DNA of 64,000 nt from Desulfomonile tiedjei (GTDB lineage: Bacteria; Desulfobacterota; Desulfomonilia; Desulfomonilales; Desulfomonilaceae): the NCBI GenBank assembly GCA_016218715.1, contig JACRDG010000104.1, forward strand, positions 62,001 through 126,000, read 5' to 3'. Under the pieces are notes generated by a model. It saw only the letters and a list, made by a program, of their open reading frames with translations, did no database searches and was not told the origin of the DNA. Shown piece by piece: positions 25,208 through 34,793 of this stretch (position 1 is the stretch's first letter; each line of letters starts with the position of its first letter). Made by a program: the position numbers and the translations under genes.

Positions 25208-27883
25208 TCAGTGGCCCGCAGCCGCGGACTTGGCCGACCAGACCGAGTCGTCGGTTTCGGGAATTTGGGTGAGCACAGCGAGAGGCACAGCCTCTACTTT
25301 GCGGTATACCTCGTGGGGAAGCCTCCGCACTCCGTCCACGGTTAGCAGCTCGTCCACGGGGATGCCGAAATGTTTCTCGTTGGCCTGGAGATAGGGGAGG
25401 ATCAGGTCCCAATCCGCGTCTGACAACTTGGCAAGCCGGCCGCCATTGAGTTGCTCGTCGACGATAATCTTGTTCGGGTCTCGAATATAGATCGCACCCC
25501 CGGATGCCAACGAAAAGAGGTTGGAACCAGGGTACGGACGGTCGAAGAAGATGACCTTCCCGTCTTCGTCCAGCGTCAGCCCGTTCACGATCACGAAGCC
25601 ACCACCCTTGAGCGGGTCGCCGGCCATGAAGCTTTCTGCGAGGAAGTCGAGCGCTGTGCCGTTGATGACCACTCTCGGGTGGCCCGCTGCGTTGATGAGA
25701 GGCCGGCCCGCTGCATTGCCGAGCACGAAAACCTCGCCGCCTTTCGCGCCGTACATGAAACACTGCCCTACGTCTCCGTGGATCACCAGGAGACCTCGCT
25801 TCATGATCTGGCCGATCTGATCCTGCGCATTGCCGTGGATGTGAATCTGCATCCCGTCGATGCCGCTGGCAGTATAGTCGCCGGAGGAGCCGTACAAATC
25901 GATCCGCACGGTATCGGTCATGGACCCGAAACCACAACCCTCGAATCGCTGTCCTCGCAGGTCGAAGATGATGAACCGGCGCCAGCCCAACTGATACGCG
26001 TCGGAAATGAGGACCGCGTCGCAGTCGTCTCCTTCGGGTCGGAAGTCACTGGCATCCACCACGAGCGTCTTTTCCACCGATATGGGCGGGCGAAAATCGT
26101 TGCGAGTCGCGAAATCCACAAGGCAGTACGAGCCCATTTGGGTAGCGTCTGAGATCCTCGGGAGCGACCGGAAGATCTCGAACAATTCATCCACCACCAG
26201 CCGCACTAGGACGGATCGCTTCTTGTCGGCGAGCGGGAAACGGCGGTCCAGGACCATGGTGAGCCCTTCTATCACCACGTTCAGGACCTTAGGCTGAGTC
26301 CGAGCGCGGAAGCCCAATCTGCCGATCATCCATCTCAGCATGTTGTAATCCCACCCCGCCGCGTTTTCCGAAACGAGACGAAACACTCGTTCAGGCTCGT
26401 CGGAACCGAGCACGTCGGTGAGCGTTGGCCGAATCTCCGATTCGTGGTTATCCGGCCTGATCACTTCGACGGTCACGTCGAGCGGCTTACGAGGGGCCAC
26501 GGTCACCTGGTTCCCGAACTTGTCGAAGCACTCCAGCTTGTGTGTGCCGTTGCCATTCGGGCTTACGTTGAACATGAACGCCCCGCCGTCGGAAGATGAG
26601 CCGCCTCTCGCATTCCAGTACTTGTCCGCCACCGGGCTGAAACGCGGGTCGTCTTCCGAGAGGGACCGCAGGGTCGCGTCTATGGCTTGTTTTTCGGAAC
26701 AAATGAGCCCGATCTGGACCTCTCCGTCATAGAGAGCGAAGACCTGGGGTCGGAGCATGGCCGTATCGGTAATCCCGAGCAACTGATAGGTGTTGCTCTC
26801 GGTAATGTTCCTCGCGATGATGAAGAACCACGGTCCGTCAGGCGATGCGTGGAGATGGGTCATCTGAATCTTGTCGTACAGTTCTTGTTTCTCGGGCGGC
26901 AGGAGATCGAAGTCCAGCTCGCCGGTGGGGGCGAGCGCCTCGATGATCACCTCCAGCGGATAGCCGTACACGCGATTCCAGAGATCGAACAGCATCACGC
27001 TGACTTCGGTATCGGTCATGAAAAGCGGTTCCAGCCCGCGCTGTTTGAGGTAGTCGCAGGTGGCGTGATAGTTCGCGAAGTCCCCGTTATGCACCAGGGC
27101 TTCATTGAGACCCGTAAACGGATGAGCCCCGCCCGGATGCCACACTCGACCGCGGGTGGGATAGCGTTGATGCGCAATCCAGACATGGGCCTGGAAATCA
27201 TCCATCTTGTAGTATCGGACGACGTTCTCCGCGTAACCGACGATCTTCATGATCATGACGTTGCGGCCGTGGGACAGGACAAAGGCCTCTTTCTCACCCA
27301 AAGAGCTGTAGAACTGCCTGTTGAGACGCAGGGAGTTGCGGCTTACGAACTCATCTTCCGCCAACCTTGCAGGAATGCCCTGAAGGCCGTTCTCTTCGAT
27401 GAACAGCTTCAAGACCTGCGGTTTCACGCGCACAAAGGCTCTCCAGATGTCCGGCGGCCGCACGTCCAGGCCTTCGAGTTCACGATAGTCCGGGATGTGA
27501 CCCACGAGTTCCTCTCGGGCCACATCGAAAACGGGGTTCACGAAGCCTTCCTTCAGCGCGGACAGGCACTGGGGTTCCAGCAGGGCCACGTTGAGCAGGT
27601 AATGAGAATCGAGTACTTCGCGACTCACTCCCAGCATGTCCGGATTCATGCCCGCGGCAGCGACGCCGCCTCCCTTGCCGTTGCCTCGATTGTGCATGCA
27701 AACGGACGGTTCGAAGATGTATCTGCCTGCCACCGGAACGTTGCAAGCAAAGCCGGTAACGCCACAACCGCCTTCGTCTTCCCGCTTGAGGTTCGCAGAA
27801 AAACCGCCCCTCTGAAGCTCTCTGACCCGCGAGCCAATTATTTGTTGAGCAAAAGAGCCGTCGTATTTCATCTCAAACCTCAT
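25208..27883 (-). CDS. Glutamate synthase-like protein: glutaminase domain fused to GXGXG domain
   Basis: 891 residues. The N-terminal half is a class II glutamine amidotransferase with candidate nucleophile Cys40 in EGGCGVTGFA, and NRGNGKGGG and HNGDFANY motifs. The C-terminal part is the GXGXG beta-helix of glutamate synthase (GSSGDYTASGIDG, GNAQDQIGQ, GAKGGEVFVLG). The central and FMN domains are absent and are encoded by the preceding gene, so the usual GltB order is broken into a GATase+GXGXG fusion and a separate FMN subunit. ATG 27883 overlaps the stop of the FMN gene; the open frame extending to 28150 lies within that gene. No GltD-like NADPH subunit is present. Confidence 0.85.
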   Translation of the reverse strand: MRFEMKYDGSFAQQIIGSRVRELQRGGFSANLKREDEGGCGVTGFACNVPVAGRYIFEPSVCMHNRGNGKGGGVAAAGMNPDMLGVSREVLDSHYLLNVALLEPQCLSALKEGFVNPVFDVAREELVGHIPDYRELEGLDVRPPDIWRAFVRVKPQVLKLFIEENGLQGIPARLAEDEFVSRNSLRLNRQFYSSLGEKEAFVLSHGRNVMIMKIVGYAENVVRYYKMDDFQAHVWIAHQRYPTRGRVWHPGGAHPFTGLNEALVHNGDFANYHATCDYLKQRGLEPLFMTDTEVSVMLFDLWNRVYGYPLEVIIEALAPTGELDFDLLPPEKQELYDKIQMTHLHASPDGPWFFIIARNITESNTYQLLGITDTAMLRPQVFALYDGEVQIGLICSEKQAIDATLRSLSEDDPRFSPVADKYWNARGGSSSDGGAFMFNVSPNGNGTHKLECFDKFGNQVTVAPRKPLDVTVEVIRPDNHESEIRPTLTDVLGSDEPERVFRLVSENAAGWDYNMLRWMIGRLGFRARTQPKVLNVVIEGLTMVLDRRFPLADKKRSVLVRLVVDELFEIFRSLPRISDATQMGSYCLVDFATRNDFRPPISVEKTLVVDASDFRPEGDDCDAVLISDAYQLGWRRFIIFDLRGQRFEGCGFGSMTDTVRIDLYGSSGDYTASGIDGMQIHIHGNAQDQIGQIMKRGLLVIHGDVGQCFMYGAKGGEVFVLGNAAGRPLINAAGHPRVVINGTALDFLAESFMAGDPLKGGGFVIVNGLTLDEDGKVIFFDRPYPGSNLFSLASGGAIYIRDPNKIIVDEQLNGGRLAKLSDADWDLILPYLQANEKHFGIPVDELLTVDGVRRLPHEVYRKVEAVPLAVLTQIPETDDSVWSAKSAAAGH

Positions 27884-29415
27884 CGGAGTTGATCCCGGAT
27901 GTCGTCGTCCGGCACGTCGGAAGTGTAGTCCAGGTGAGCCAGGAGGTCGGTTCGGCCGACCAATTCTCTGATGCTGCCCAATCCGAACCGATAGAGTATC
28001 TCCCGAAGCTGCTCTCTCCAGCAGGCCAGCATATTGATGATCCGCTGAGAGGCCCACTGGAGATCCATGAGACCGACGAGTTCTAGGTCGGTCGTCGCGA
28101 TCCCTCGAGCGCATCCGCGGCCGCTTTCGCAATTGTGGCAACGCAGGCATTCGAGCGATACCAGGTCGGACGTTCCCGTCACCACGCCGTCGGCTCCCAA
28201 CGCGATCGCCTTGGCAATGTCGAATGCGGTGCGGATACCGCCGGAAGCGATGAGGGTAATTTCTTTGCGCACCCCTTCCTCAACGAGGAAGTTGTGAACC
28301 TTCGGAATGGCATATTCCACCGGCATGGCAATGTTCTTCTTGGCCACGTCCGGAGCCGCGCCGGTTCCGCCGTACGATCCGTCGATATGGAGGATGTGTG
28401 CGCCGGCATGATAAGACCCGATGGCAACCATGTCGACGTCCGAAGGGGTGGAAACCTTGACCGATACCAGCGCCTTGGTATTCACGGCCTTGACCCAGTC
28501 CACGTGCTTCTTGTGATCCTCGACCGAATACACCGAATGGAACGGAAAGGGACTGAACAGCGACGAGCCTGGAACTGTCTCGCGAATGCGGGCAACCGCT
28601 TCGGTTACCTTGGGGCCGAGCAGATGGCCGCCGAGGCCGGGTTTCGCGCCCTGGGCGTACTTGAACTCGATGATCTTGACGCGCTGGAGCGTCTCTTCCC
28701 TCACGCCGAACAACCCTGTCGCCACCTGCGTGATGATATGATCGTCAAAGGGGTAGAGAGCTTCCGGGTAACCGCCTTCTCCAGTGCAGGTGAAAGAACC
28801 CCACGCTGCAAAAGCTCTGATTCGCGCGAGCATGGTGATCTGGCTGATAGACCCGAACGACATCCCACCGCCGTACACCGGGATCGGTATATCGATCTTG
28901 TGCCTTCCGTCGTTACGCCTGTTCAGCGTGACGGAAGTGTCGATGCTGTCTTTGTCCAGCGAAGGTCGAGGCAGACGCCGCGGAAAGACGAGCCGAAGCT
29001 TGTCAAAGCCGCCGCCCGATCCACCGATCCTGTATTCGAGGCCGTTCTTGGGGACTCGCCCCGTCTCAGCCATGTGCCAGGTGCTCATCAGCAGGTCGGA
29101 CGTCCATCGCCGGTCACCCAGGGCTCGGGCGTCGGGGTTGATGCCCACCCTGATGGCCCCCACCGGGCAGCTCCGAACACATCTGGTCGATTTGGTCGAA
29201 CAGTCTATTCCAAGGCAGAGGTGATCTTTGGGAGGTGCAAGCTTGCCTCCTCTGCTTTCGAACACTTTCTCCGGGCAGGCCGCGGTGCATTTGAGACAGT
29301 GATCGCACGCGTCCGAAATCACGACGTTAAACGGGCCTATCGCGTGATCGAATCTCGACGGGGTATTGACAACCTCAGCAGGAGGGACTTCACTCCAGAC
29401 GTTTCTGTAGCGCAT
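27880..29415 (-). CDS. Ferredoxin-fused FMN subunit of glutamate synthase (archaeal-type GltB)
   Basis: 511 residues. The N-terminus has two ferredoxin-type motifs (CDHCLKCTAACPEKVF and a second set ending CVRSCPVGAI). The rest is the FMN TIM-barrel with GGGMSFGSIS, KPGLGGHLLG, HIDGSYGGTGAAP and ASGGIRTAFDIAKAIALGAD, plus the 3Fe-4S cluster motif CLRCHNCESGRGC. It makes glutamate from 2-oxoglutarate using ammonia channelled from the GATase subunit, taking electrons through the ferredoxin domain. Fourth-to-sixth gene order and overlaps show one operon with metF. Confidence 0.88.
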   Translation of the reverse strand: MRYRNVWSEVPPAEVVNTPSRFDHAIGPFNVVISDACDHCLKCTAACPEKVFESRGGKLAPPKDHLCLGIDCSTKSTRCVRSCPVGAIRVGINPDARALGDRRWTSDLLMSTWHMAETGRVPKNGLEYRIGGSGGGFDKLRLVFPRRLPRPSLDKDSIDTSVTLNRRNDGRHKIDIPIPVYGGGMSFGSISQITMLARIRAFAAWGSFTCTGEGGYPEALYPFDDHIITQVATGLFGVREETLQRVKIIEFKYAQGAKPGLGGHLLGPKVTEAVARIRETVPGSSLFSPFPFHSVYSVEDHKKHVDWVKAVNTKALVSVKVSTPSDVDMVAIGSYHAGAHILHIDGSYGGTGAAPDVAKKNIAMPVEYAIPKVHNFLVEEGVRKEITLIASGGIRTAFDIAKAIALGADGVVTGTSDLVSLECLRCHNCESGRGCARGIATTDLELVGLMDLQWASQRIINMLACWREQLREILYRFGLGSIRELVGRTDLLAHLDYTSDVPDDDIRDQLR

Positions 29416-29431
29416 CGAATACCGTTCCTTA

Positions 29432-30820
29432 CTACGATTTACTGTTTCCGAGGAGCCGGGCGAACGTGTCTTCCTCGAGATCTTCGATGAACATTACCCG
29501 ACCCTGTTCCCCCCGCAATCTTCTGGCCTCGCGAATTCCCATCGCGCCCATCATCTCCAGCAACTGGTTGTGCCACGCGCCCATGAGATTAACGATGCGC
29601 CGGGACCCCCACCGGGGATCGATGGAGGATATTTGCACCGGGCACCGAGCGCCTGCGACGCAGTTGCGGCAGACTCGGCATTCCAGAGCGACCAACAGCG
29701 GCATATCCACTGCGACGAGGTTGGCGCCGCAAAGCATTGACTTGATAACGTGTTCGGCCATCGCTATGCCGCCGGACACCATGAAAGTCGCCTGATCCCG
29801 CAGTCGTTCCTGCAACAAGACTCCATGCACGTTTCTGGCCACGTCCTTGATGTGACGGCCGTTCTCCACGCCGGCCTCGTACCCGCGTTCGTCCGCCGTG
29901 TAGTGTACGAGATCCACGCCGGCTCGCGTCAACTCCGCGGAGCGGGCCGCCAAGTCCGGACCGCCTGCTGCACCGATCCTCACGGAAACCAGGAGATCGG
30001 CTTTCATGGCCTTGAGACGACTCACCCGTTCGATGGCATTCTCGCCGTCCGGGATCTGCACCATTCGGTGACGTTCGATCAACGCACCATCAAGCCGATC
30101 GTCTTCAAGAAACGGTACCAGGTGATGCGAGAATTCTGCCAGTGCTTGAGCCTGCTCCGCAGGGACCACCATCATGGTGTCGATCTCCGCCGCAGCCAAA
30201 GCCATGGCCTGCCATACGCGCTCCGAAAGGTCACCGAATCGCGGAAAGTCGAACATGATGGGAAGGGGAATCCTGGCAAACGGCCACTGGCCTGTGCGAA
30301 TCTTTCCGACGCTGTCGAACTCGAGGTTGAAGGGACGGTTGGAAATCTCCACAACGGTGGAAATATACTCACGGCCATGGATGCCATCCCGGGTAGGTCG
30401 GACGATCTCGCTCATGTCGGTCCACATTGAGTCGAAGCCCGGCCCGGAGAAGGCACCTCCGTACCCTGCACCGGATACGGGAATCTTGCCGGTCTCGGCC
30501 TGAGTCCACGTCGCCGAGACGATCTCGGGCGTGTAAATGTCGTCACCCAGCGCTTCCCATTCCGGGTTGAGGGTCTTGTGGATGAGCCTCTTGGGACACC
30601 CCTGCACGCATCGGAAACAGTTCTTGCAGAACTGATCGATGGTATCCGCGAGAATGTCCGAAGAGAACGATCGTTCTCGATAGACGTTGTACACGCACTG
30701 GTACTTGACGCATTGGGCGCATTTCAGACATCCCTCGCCCCAGTCGACAATTCCGGACCTCCCGATCACGGGATAGCGATTCGGCGTGGCTTGCACATCA
30801 ATGTGATATTTTCTGGGCAT
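29432..30820 (-). CDS. Divergent glutamate synthase FMN-domain paralogue with ferredoxin domain
   Basis: 462 residues. N-terminal cluster motifs CLKCAQCVKYQC and CKNCFRCVQGCP; C-terminal ALECRVCRNCVAGARC resembles the 3Fe-4S motif of the neighbour. The barrel is recognisable (VSGGIAMAEHVIKSMLCGANLVAVD), but the conserved FMN/2-oxoglutarate region MSFGSIS and the KPGLGG loop are missing. It may serve as an electron-transfer or regulatory partner of the active FMN subunit encoded 16 bases downstream. A catalytic role is uncertain. Confidence 0.7.
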   Translation of the reverse strand: MPRKYHIDVQATPNRYPVIGRSGIVDWGEGCLKCAQCVKYQCVYNVYRERSFSSDILADTIDQFCKNCFRCVQGCPKRLIHKTLNPEWEALGDDIYTPEIVSATWTQAETGKIPVSGAGYGGAFSGPGFDSMWTDMSEIVRPTRDGIHGREYISTVVEISNRPFNLEFDSVGKIRTGQWPFARIPLPIMFDFPRFGDLSERVWQAMALAAAEIDTMMVVPAEQAQALAEFSHHLVPFLEDDRLDGALIERHRMVQIPDGENAIERVSRLKAMKADLLVSVRIGAAGGPDLAARSAELTRAGVDLVHYTADERGYEAGVENGRHIKDVARNVHGVLLQERLRDQATFMVSGGIAMAEHVIKSMLCGANLVAVDMPLLVALECRVCRNCVAGARCPVQISSIDPRWGSRRIVNLMGAWHNQLLEMMGAMGIREARRLRGEQGRVMFIEDLEEDTFARLLGNSKS

Positions 30821-30869
30821 TTCTCAGTCTCTCACTGCATGAGATCCGCGAGCGGTCGCCGCGCGTTCA

Positions 30870-31793
30870 TCACACCTCGGGCCTCTTGGACAGGCCGGCA
30901 GCCTCGAGGATTTCAGGCACTCTCGCTTCCCATTCGATCGCCATGAGATGAATGCCTGCGATCCCTTCCATCTCCCTGACTTGTTGAATCGTTTCGACGG
31001 CTATTTTGATCCCCTCAGCCGGCTGCTTCTCCTTCGGGACGCCTGCCATTCTCTTGATGAGCTCTTCCGGAACGTCCATGCCGGCCACTTTGTTGGCCAT
31101 ATAGCGCGCCATGCCGACATTCTTGATCGGGGTGATCCCGGCGAAGATCTTGACGCTCTCGGTGAGGCCCATGTCTCTGGCCTGGCCCATGAACTCACCG
31201 AAACGATCCAAGTTGAACACGCACTGAGTCTGAATGAAGTCCGCACCGGCTTCGACCTTCTTCCCCAGCCGGACTACACGCCACCAGTGCGGGTCTGCAA
31301 AGGGATTCGCTGCGGCGCCGATGAAGAACTTCGGCGGCCCCTGAATCTCTTCTCCGCCGATGATCTTGCCGTTGTCGCGCATGTCTCGGACGGTCTTGAC
31401 GAGCTGAATCGAATCCAGATCGAACACTCCCACCGCTTCTTTCTGGTTTCCGAAACACTGGTGATCGCCGGTGAGGCAGAGCACGTTTCGGACACCCAGC
31501 CCATAAGCTCCGAAGAGATCGCTTTGGAGCGCGATCCGGTTCCGATCTCGGGTGACCATCTGCAGGACCGGCTCGTGTCCCATTCCTTTGAGGATGGCGC
31601 AGGCTGCTACGGAAGACATCCGCACAATGGCGGTTTGATTGTCCGTGACGTTCACTGCGTCAACACAACCAAGAAGATGTTTCCCCTTTGCCTGCAGAGC
31701 AGCCACGTCAGCGCCTTTAGGCGGACCGCACTCGGCAGTAACGGCAAAATGTCCAGCGGCTAGTACTTTTTCCAGACGGCTTTCGGTCTTCAC
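30870..31793 (-). CDS. metF: Methylenetetrahydrofolate reductase MetF
   Basis: 307 residues, TIM-barrel flavoprotein reducing 5,10-methylene-THF to 5-methyl-THF. Landmarks: AVTAECGPPKG at the N-terminus, NVTDNQ, CLTGDHQCFG and ADFIQTQCVFNLDRF. It is of the type that works with MetV. The ATG overlaps the metV stop (ATGA). It serves the methyl branch of the Wood-Ljungdahl pathway and methionine synthesis. Confidence 0.93.
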   Translation of the reverse strand: MKTESRLEKVLAAGHFAVTAECGPPKGADVAALQAKGKHLLGCVDAVNVTDNQTAIVRMSSVAACAILKGMGHEPVLQMVTRDRNRIALQSDLFGAYGLGVRNVLCLTGDHQCFGNQKEAVGVFDLDSIQLVKTVRDMRDNGKIIGGEEIQGPPKFFIGAAANPFADPHWWRVVRLGKKVEAGADFIQTQCVFNLDRFGEFMGQARDMGLTESVKIFAGITPIKNVGMARYMANKVAGMDVPEELIKRMAGVPKEKQPAEGIKIAVETIQQVREMEGIAGIHLMAIEWEARVPEILEAAGLSKRPEV

Positions 31794-32458
31794 GGTTTCT
31801 GATCCTCCCTGACAACGCGACGCGGCCCACCCGAATGGGACGTAGCCCAGTTAACGGGGGGCACGTACTCTTTCAGTCGGTCCAGTTCTCCAATGGCCTC
31901 CAGGCGGCGCATGATCATGTCCCATCCGCAGGGGACATCGGGATCGACCTCGCACCGGCCTCCCTTGGACCCTCCACACGGGCCGTTCATGAGCTTCTTC
32001 GAGCACCGGGTCACCGGGCAAACGGCGCCAAAGTAGCCCAGCTTGCACTGCCCGCACCCGAGGCAGTTCTCCTGCCACACGCCGCGCATTTCCGTCTCAC
32101 CGATGAACAGCGTATCCAGCGCGGGAATGATCGGCTTGTCCGTGTACACCCGTGCCAGGGCCTGAACGCCGGCCCCGCACCCCAGTGAAAGTATGACATC
32201 GTGTTCCGGAACGAGATGCGCGATGCGTTCGATGAAATCATCGACGCACTGGCGATCCAGGCATGCCTCGGTAATGACCGGATTCTTCCGATCCTTCTTA
32301 TACGAAAGCTTGAGCGCAGCCGCCAGGAGCATCGTCTCCCGATTTCCGCCGGCCGCACACTCGGCTACACAGGAATCACAACCTACCACCAGTATCGCTT
32401 CGTACCGGTCGATCATTTTCCTGATCTCATTGATCTCTTTGAGTTCTGCAACAATCAC
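31790..32458 (-). CDS. metV: MetV, zinc/iron-sulfur partner of MetF
   Basis: 222 residues of the methylene-THF reductase C-terminal family. Cys-rich motifs VVGCDSCVAECAAGG, GCGAGVQ and, near the C-terminus, CLGCGQCKLG followed by CPVTRCSKKLMNGPCGG. MetV relays electrons to MetF in acetogens and related anaerobes. GTG 32458 has AAGGAGGAAATCT directly upstream; a longer frame from 32500 is rejected. Confidence 0.9.
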   Translation of the reverse strand: MIVAELKEINEIRKMIDRYEAILVVGCDSCVAECAAGGNRETMLLAAALKLSYKKDRKNPVITEACLDRQCVDDFIERIAHLVPEHDVILSLGCGAGVQALARVYTDKPIIPALDTLFIGETEMRGVWQENCLGCGQCKLGYFGAVCPVTRCSKKLMNGPCGGSKGGRCEVDPDVPCGWDMIMRRLEAIGELDRLKEYVPPVNWATSHSGGPRRVVREDQKP

Positions 32459-32560
32459 AGATTTCCTCCTTGATCGGCTGAACCGGGCCGATCGTTCCAA
32501 GTTATCCGACTACCTTCAACCGGAGTGTGCAGGTAGGAGCGAATCCTCGAGTGACAGGCT

Positions 32561-32977
32561 TCAACCGGCCTGAGCGCCGTTGAGTGTACCCTTGAAGGAC
32601 TCCAATTTCGTGACGAATTCCTTCAAGACCCTGTCCAATGCGGCCAGATCCATCGGCGGCAGATGAACGAACTCAATCCGATCGGGTTCTATGGCGAGTT
32701 TTTCCAGCCACTTGCGAGCGTAATCCGCCCGCTTGTGGGAACGCTTGGACCCTTCCAGGTATTGGCAGGCCTGTTCTGCACAGGCCAGAACCAGCACGCC
32801 CTCGGCGTTTGCGGCCAAGGTTTTCAGGAGGTGGTGTGCTTCCAGCTTTCCAGAGCAGGGCACGGCCACGAGGCTGAGGCCAGGCATGGAGCGAGCAAAG
32901 TTCTTCTGTTCTCCGGCATCAAAGAGGCGCAGATTGCGACAGTGATACACTACAATTCTGGTAGGTTCTGTTTCCAT
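32561..32977 (-). CDS. MvhD/FlpD-like hydrogenase iron-sulfur subunit
   Basis: 138 residues of the MvhD family: an N-terminal IVVYHCRNL, VPCSGKLEAHHLLKTL, GVLVLACAEQACQYLEGS and a C-terminal FVHLPPMD. MvhD carries a [2Fe-2S] cluster and links hydrogenase or formate dehydrogenase to heterodisulfide reductase. Only four Cys remain, and the usual first CxxC pair is reduced to one Cys. ATG 32977 follows ACAGGAATT. It is the first gene of the operon, suggesting it is the electron entry point for MetFV. Confidence 0.82.
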   Translation of the reverse strand: METEPTRIVVYHCRNLRLFDAGEQKNFARSMPGLSLVAVPCSGKLEAHHLLKTLAANAEGVLVLACAEQACQYLEGSKRSHKRADYARKWLEKLAIEPDRIEFVHLPPMDLAALDRVLKEFVTKLESFKGTLNGAQAG

Positions 32978-33338
32978 AATTCCTGTAGGGAAACCTCGTC
33001 TGAGATATACGCAATTTCTTAGTATGCACACTCGGTCCGATGATTCCAACCCCTTTTTTGTTACGCGTTTGAGTCGCTTCGGAAGCCGTCGGCTTCAGGT
33101 TTCTCTGTTTTCCCTTCGCGGCGCGCGGTCGCTGCCGCGCCAAGAGACCGGAATTCCATACGCTACACAGGTTCTCGGCAACCAAGACGTTCAGTCAAAC
33201 TAACAAATGGTCTGAGCTGTTAGAAACGGCCTGGAAGTTGCGCGCTGGGCTTCGCACGGTCGGTGCATACTCAGTATACTCTGAACCCGTCCGACAGGCA
33301 AGCACAGCGACCGGCATTTCGCGGAGTCTTCTCGCCTG
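32978..33338. other. Intergenic region upstream of the mvhD-met-glt operon
   Basis: 361 bases between the gatB stop and the mvhD start, expected to hold the operon promoter. I find a short stem GAAGCC-GTC-GGCTTC at 33082-33096 and another GC-rich inverted repeat around 33118-33143, but no convincing -10/-35 pair, riboswitch or gene. Confidence 0.4.
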
Positions 33339-34784
33339 CTATTTCCCTTCTGCTTTTTTCCGCAGCTCTTCCGCAAGGATCTGATTCACCACCGCCGGGT
33401 TGGCCTTCCCTTTGGTCGCCTTCATCGCCTGTCCCACGAAGAAGCCCATCAGTTTGGTCTTACCGCCGAGGAATTTTGCCACCTCCCCTGCGTTCTCATC
33501 GAGGACTCGACGTATGACCGCTGCGAGTTCTTCCTTGTCCGAAACCTGAACGAGACCTTTTTCTTCTATGATTACCGCGGGATCTTTCCCCGTTGCGTAC
33601 ATCTCCTCGAAGACCGTCTTCGCGATCTTTCCGGAAATGGTCCCGTTGTCAATCAGTTGCAGCAACGCGGCCAACTGCTTCGGATTCACCGGACAGCACG
33701 CGATTCCGGTCTCCTCGCCTTTGAGAGAACGCATGAGTTCCGTCATGATCCAGTTGCTGACCAGCTTGGGGTTGGGAAAGAGCGAAACCGTCTCTTCGAA
33801 GTACTCGGCCAACTCTCTGGACGCGGTCAACACAGCGGCGTCATATCCGGGAATTCCAAACTGTTTGATCAGTCGTTCTTTCTTCTCGCTCGGGAGTTCC
33901 GGCATGGTCGCTTTCAAGCGGTCGATGAGCGCGGGTTCAACATGGAGCGGCAGCAGGTCGGGGTCGGGGAAATAGCGATAGTCGTGCGCCTGTTCTTTAC
34001 TCCTCATGGACGAGGTGGTACCGCTGACCGGGTCAAAGAGTCGGGTTTCCTGGACGATTCGTCCGCCGTCCGTCAGCACCTCGATCTGGCGATCGATCTC
34101 ATACTGGAGGGCCTTCTGGACGTTGCGGAAGGAGTTCATATTCTTGAGTTCCGCCTTGACTCCGAACGCTGTCTCTCCGCGGGGCCGGACAGAGACATTT
34201 GCGTCACAGCGGAAGCTCCCTTCCTGCATATTGCCATCACAGATCCGCAGGTACACCAGGATGGAATGGAGGGCACGCAGGTACGCGGCGGCCTCTTCCG
34301 GCGATCGGATTTCCGGTTCGGAGACGACCTCCATGAGCGGCACGCCAGTCCGGTTGAGGTCAACGTAGGAAACGGGCTTCTGTTCGTCGTGGATGAGTTT
34401 CCCCGCGTCCTCTTCCATGTGGATCCGTGTTATGCCGATACGCCTGACCCCTTCAGGGGTTTCCACGTCGACCCATCCGTGCTCGGCGACCGGCAGCTCG
34501 TACTGCGATATTTGATAGTTCTTGGGGAGGTCGGGATAGTAGTAGTTCTTCCGCGCAAAACGGCTGACCTCGTTGATCTCGCAGTTGCACGCGATGGCCA
34601 TCCGAACGGTGAACTCCAGGGCTTTGCGGTTCAGGACCGGCAGCACACCCGGCATTCCCAGGCAAATGGGGCACGTGTTGCTGTTCGGTTCTGCTCCGAA
34701 GCGGGTCGTGCACGAGCAGAACGCCTTCGAGTCGGTCAGCAGTTGAGCATGGACTTCCAGTCCTATTACAGTCTCGTAATCCAT
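33339..34784 (-). CDS. gatB: Asp-tRNA(Asn)/Glu-tRNA(Gln) amidotransferase subunit B
   Basis: 481 residues. Family marks [10 protein letters not shown], the zinc-site region [37 protein letters not shown] and the C-terminal YqeY-like tail ending KKAEGK. GatB binds the misacylated tRNA and activates it for amidation with ammonia from GatA. It begins nine bases after the gatA stop, with AGGATGGTG as ribosome binding site. Confidence 0.97.
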   Translation of the reverse strand: MDYETVIGLEVHAQLLTDSKAFCSCTTRFGAEPNSNTCPICLGMPGVLPVLNRKALEFTVRMAIACNCEINEVSRFARKNYYYPDLPKNYQISQYELPVAEHGWVDVETPEGVRRIGITRIHMEEDAGKLIHDEQKPVSYVDLNRTGVPLMEVVSEPEIRSPEEAAAYLRALHSILVYLRICDGNMQEGSFRCDANVSVRPRGETAFGVKAELKNMNSFRNVQKALQYEIDRQIEVLTDGGRIVQETRLFDPVSGTTSSMRSKEQAHDYRYFPDPDLLPLHVEPALIDRLKATMPELPSEKKERLIKQFGIPGYDAAVLTASRELAEYFEETVSLFPNPKLVSNWIMTELMRSLKGEETGIACCPVNPKQLAALLQLIDNGTISGKIAKTVFEEMYATGKDPAVIIEEKGLVQVSDKEELAAVIRRVLDENAGEVAKFLGGKTKLMGFFVGQAMKATKGKANPAVVNQILAEELRKKAEGK

Positions 34785-34793
34785 AACACCATC

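Noticed and set aside
26687-27892. 401-codon plus-strand frame
   Set aside because: Antisense to the GATase/GXGXG gene; shadow of codon bias.
28135-29490. 451-codon plus-strand frame
   Set aside because: Antisense to the FMN glutamate-synthase gene, no motifs.
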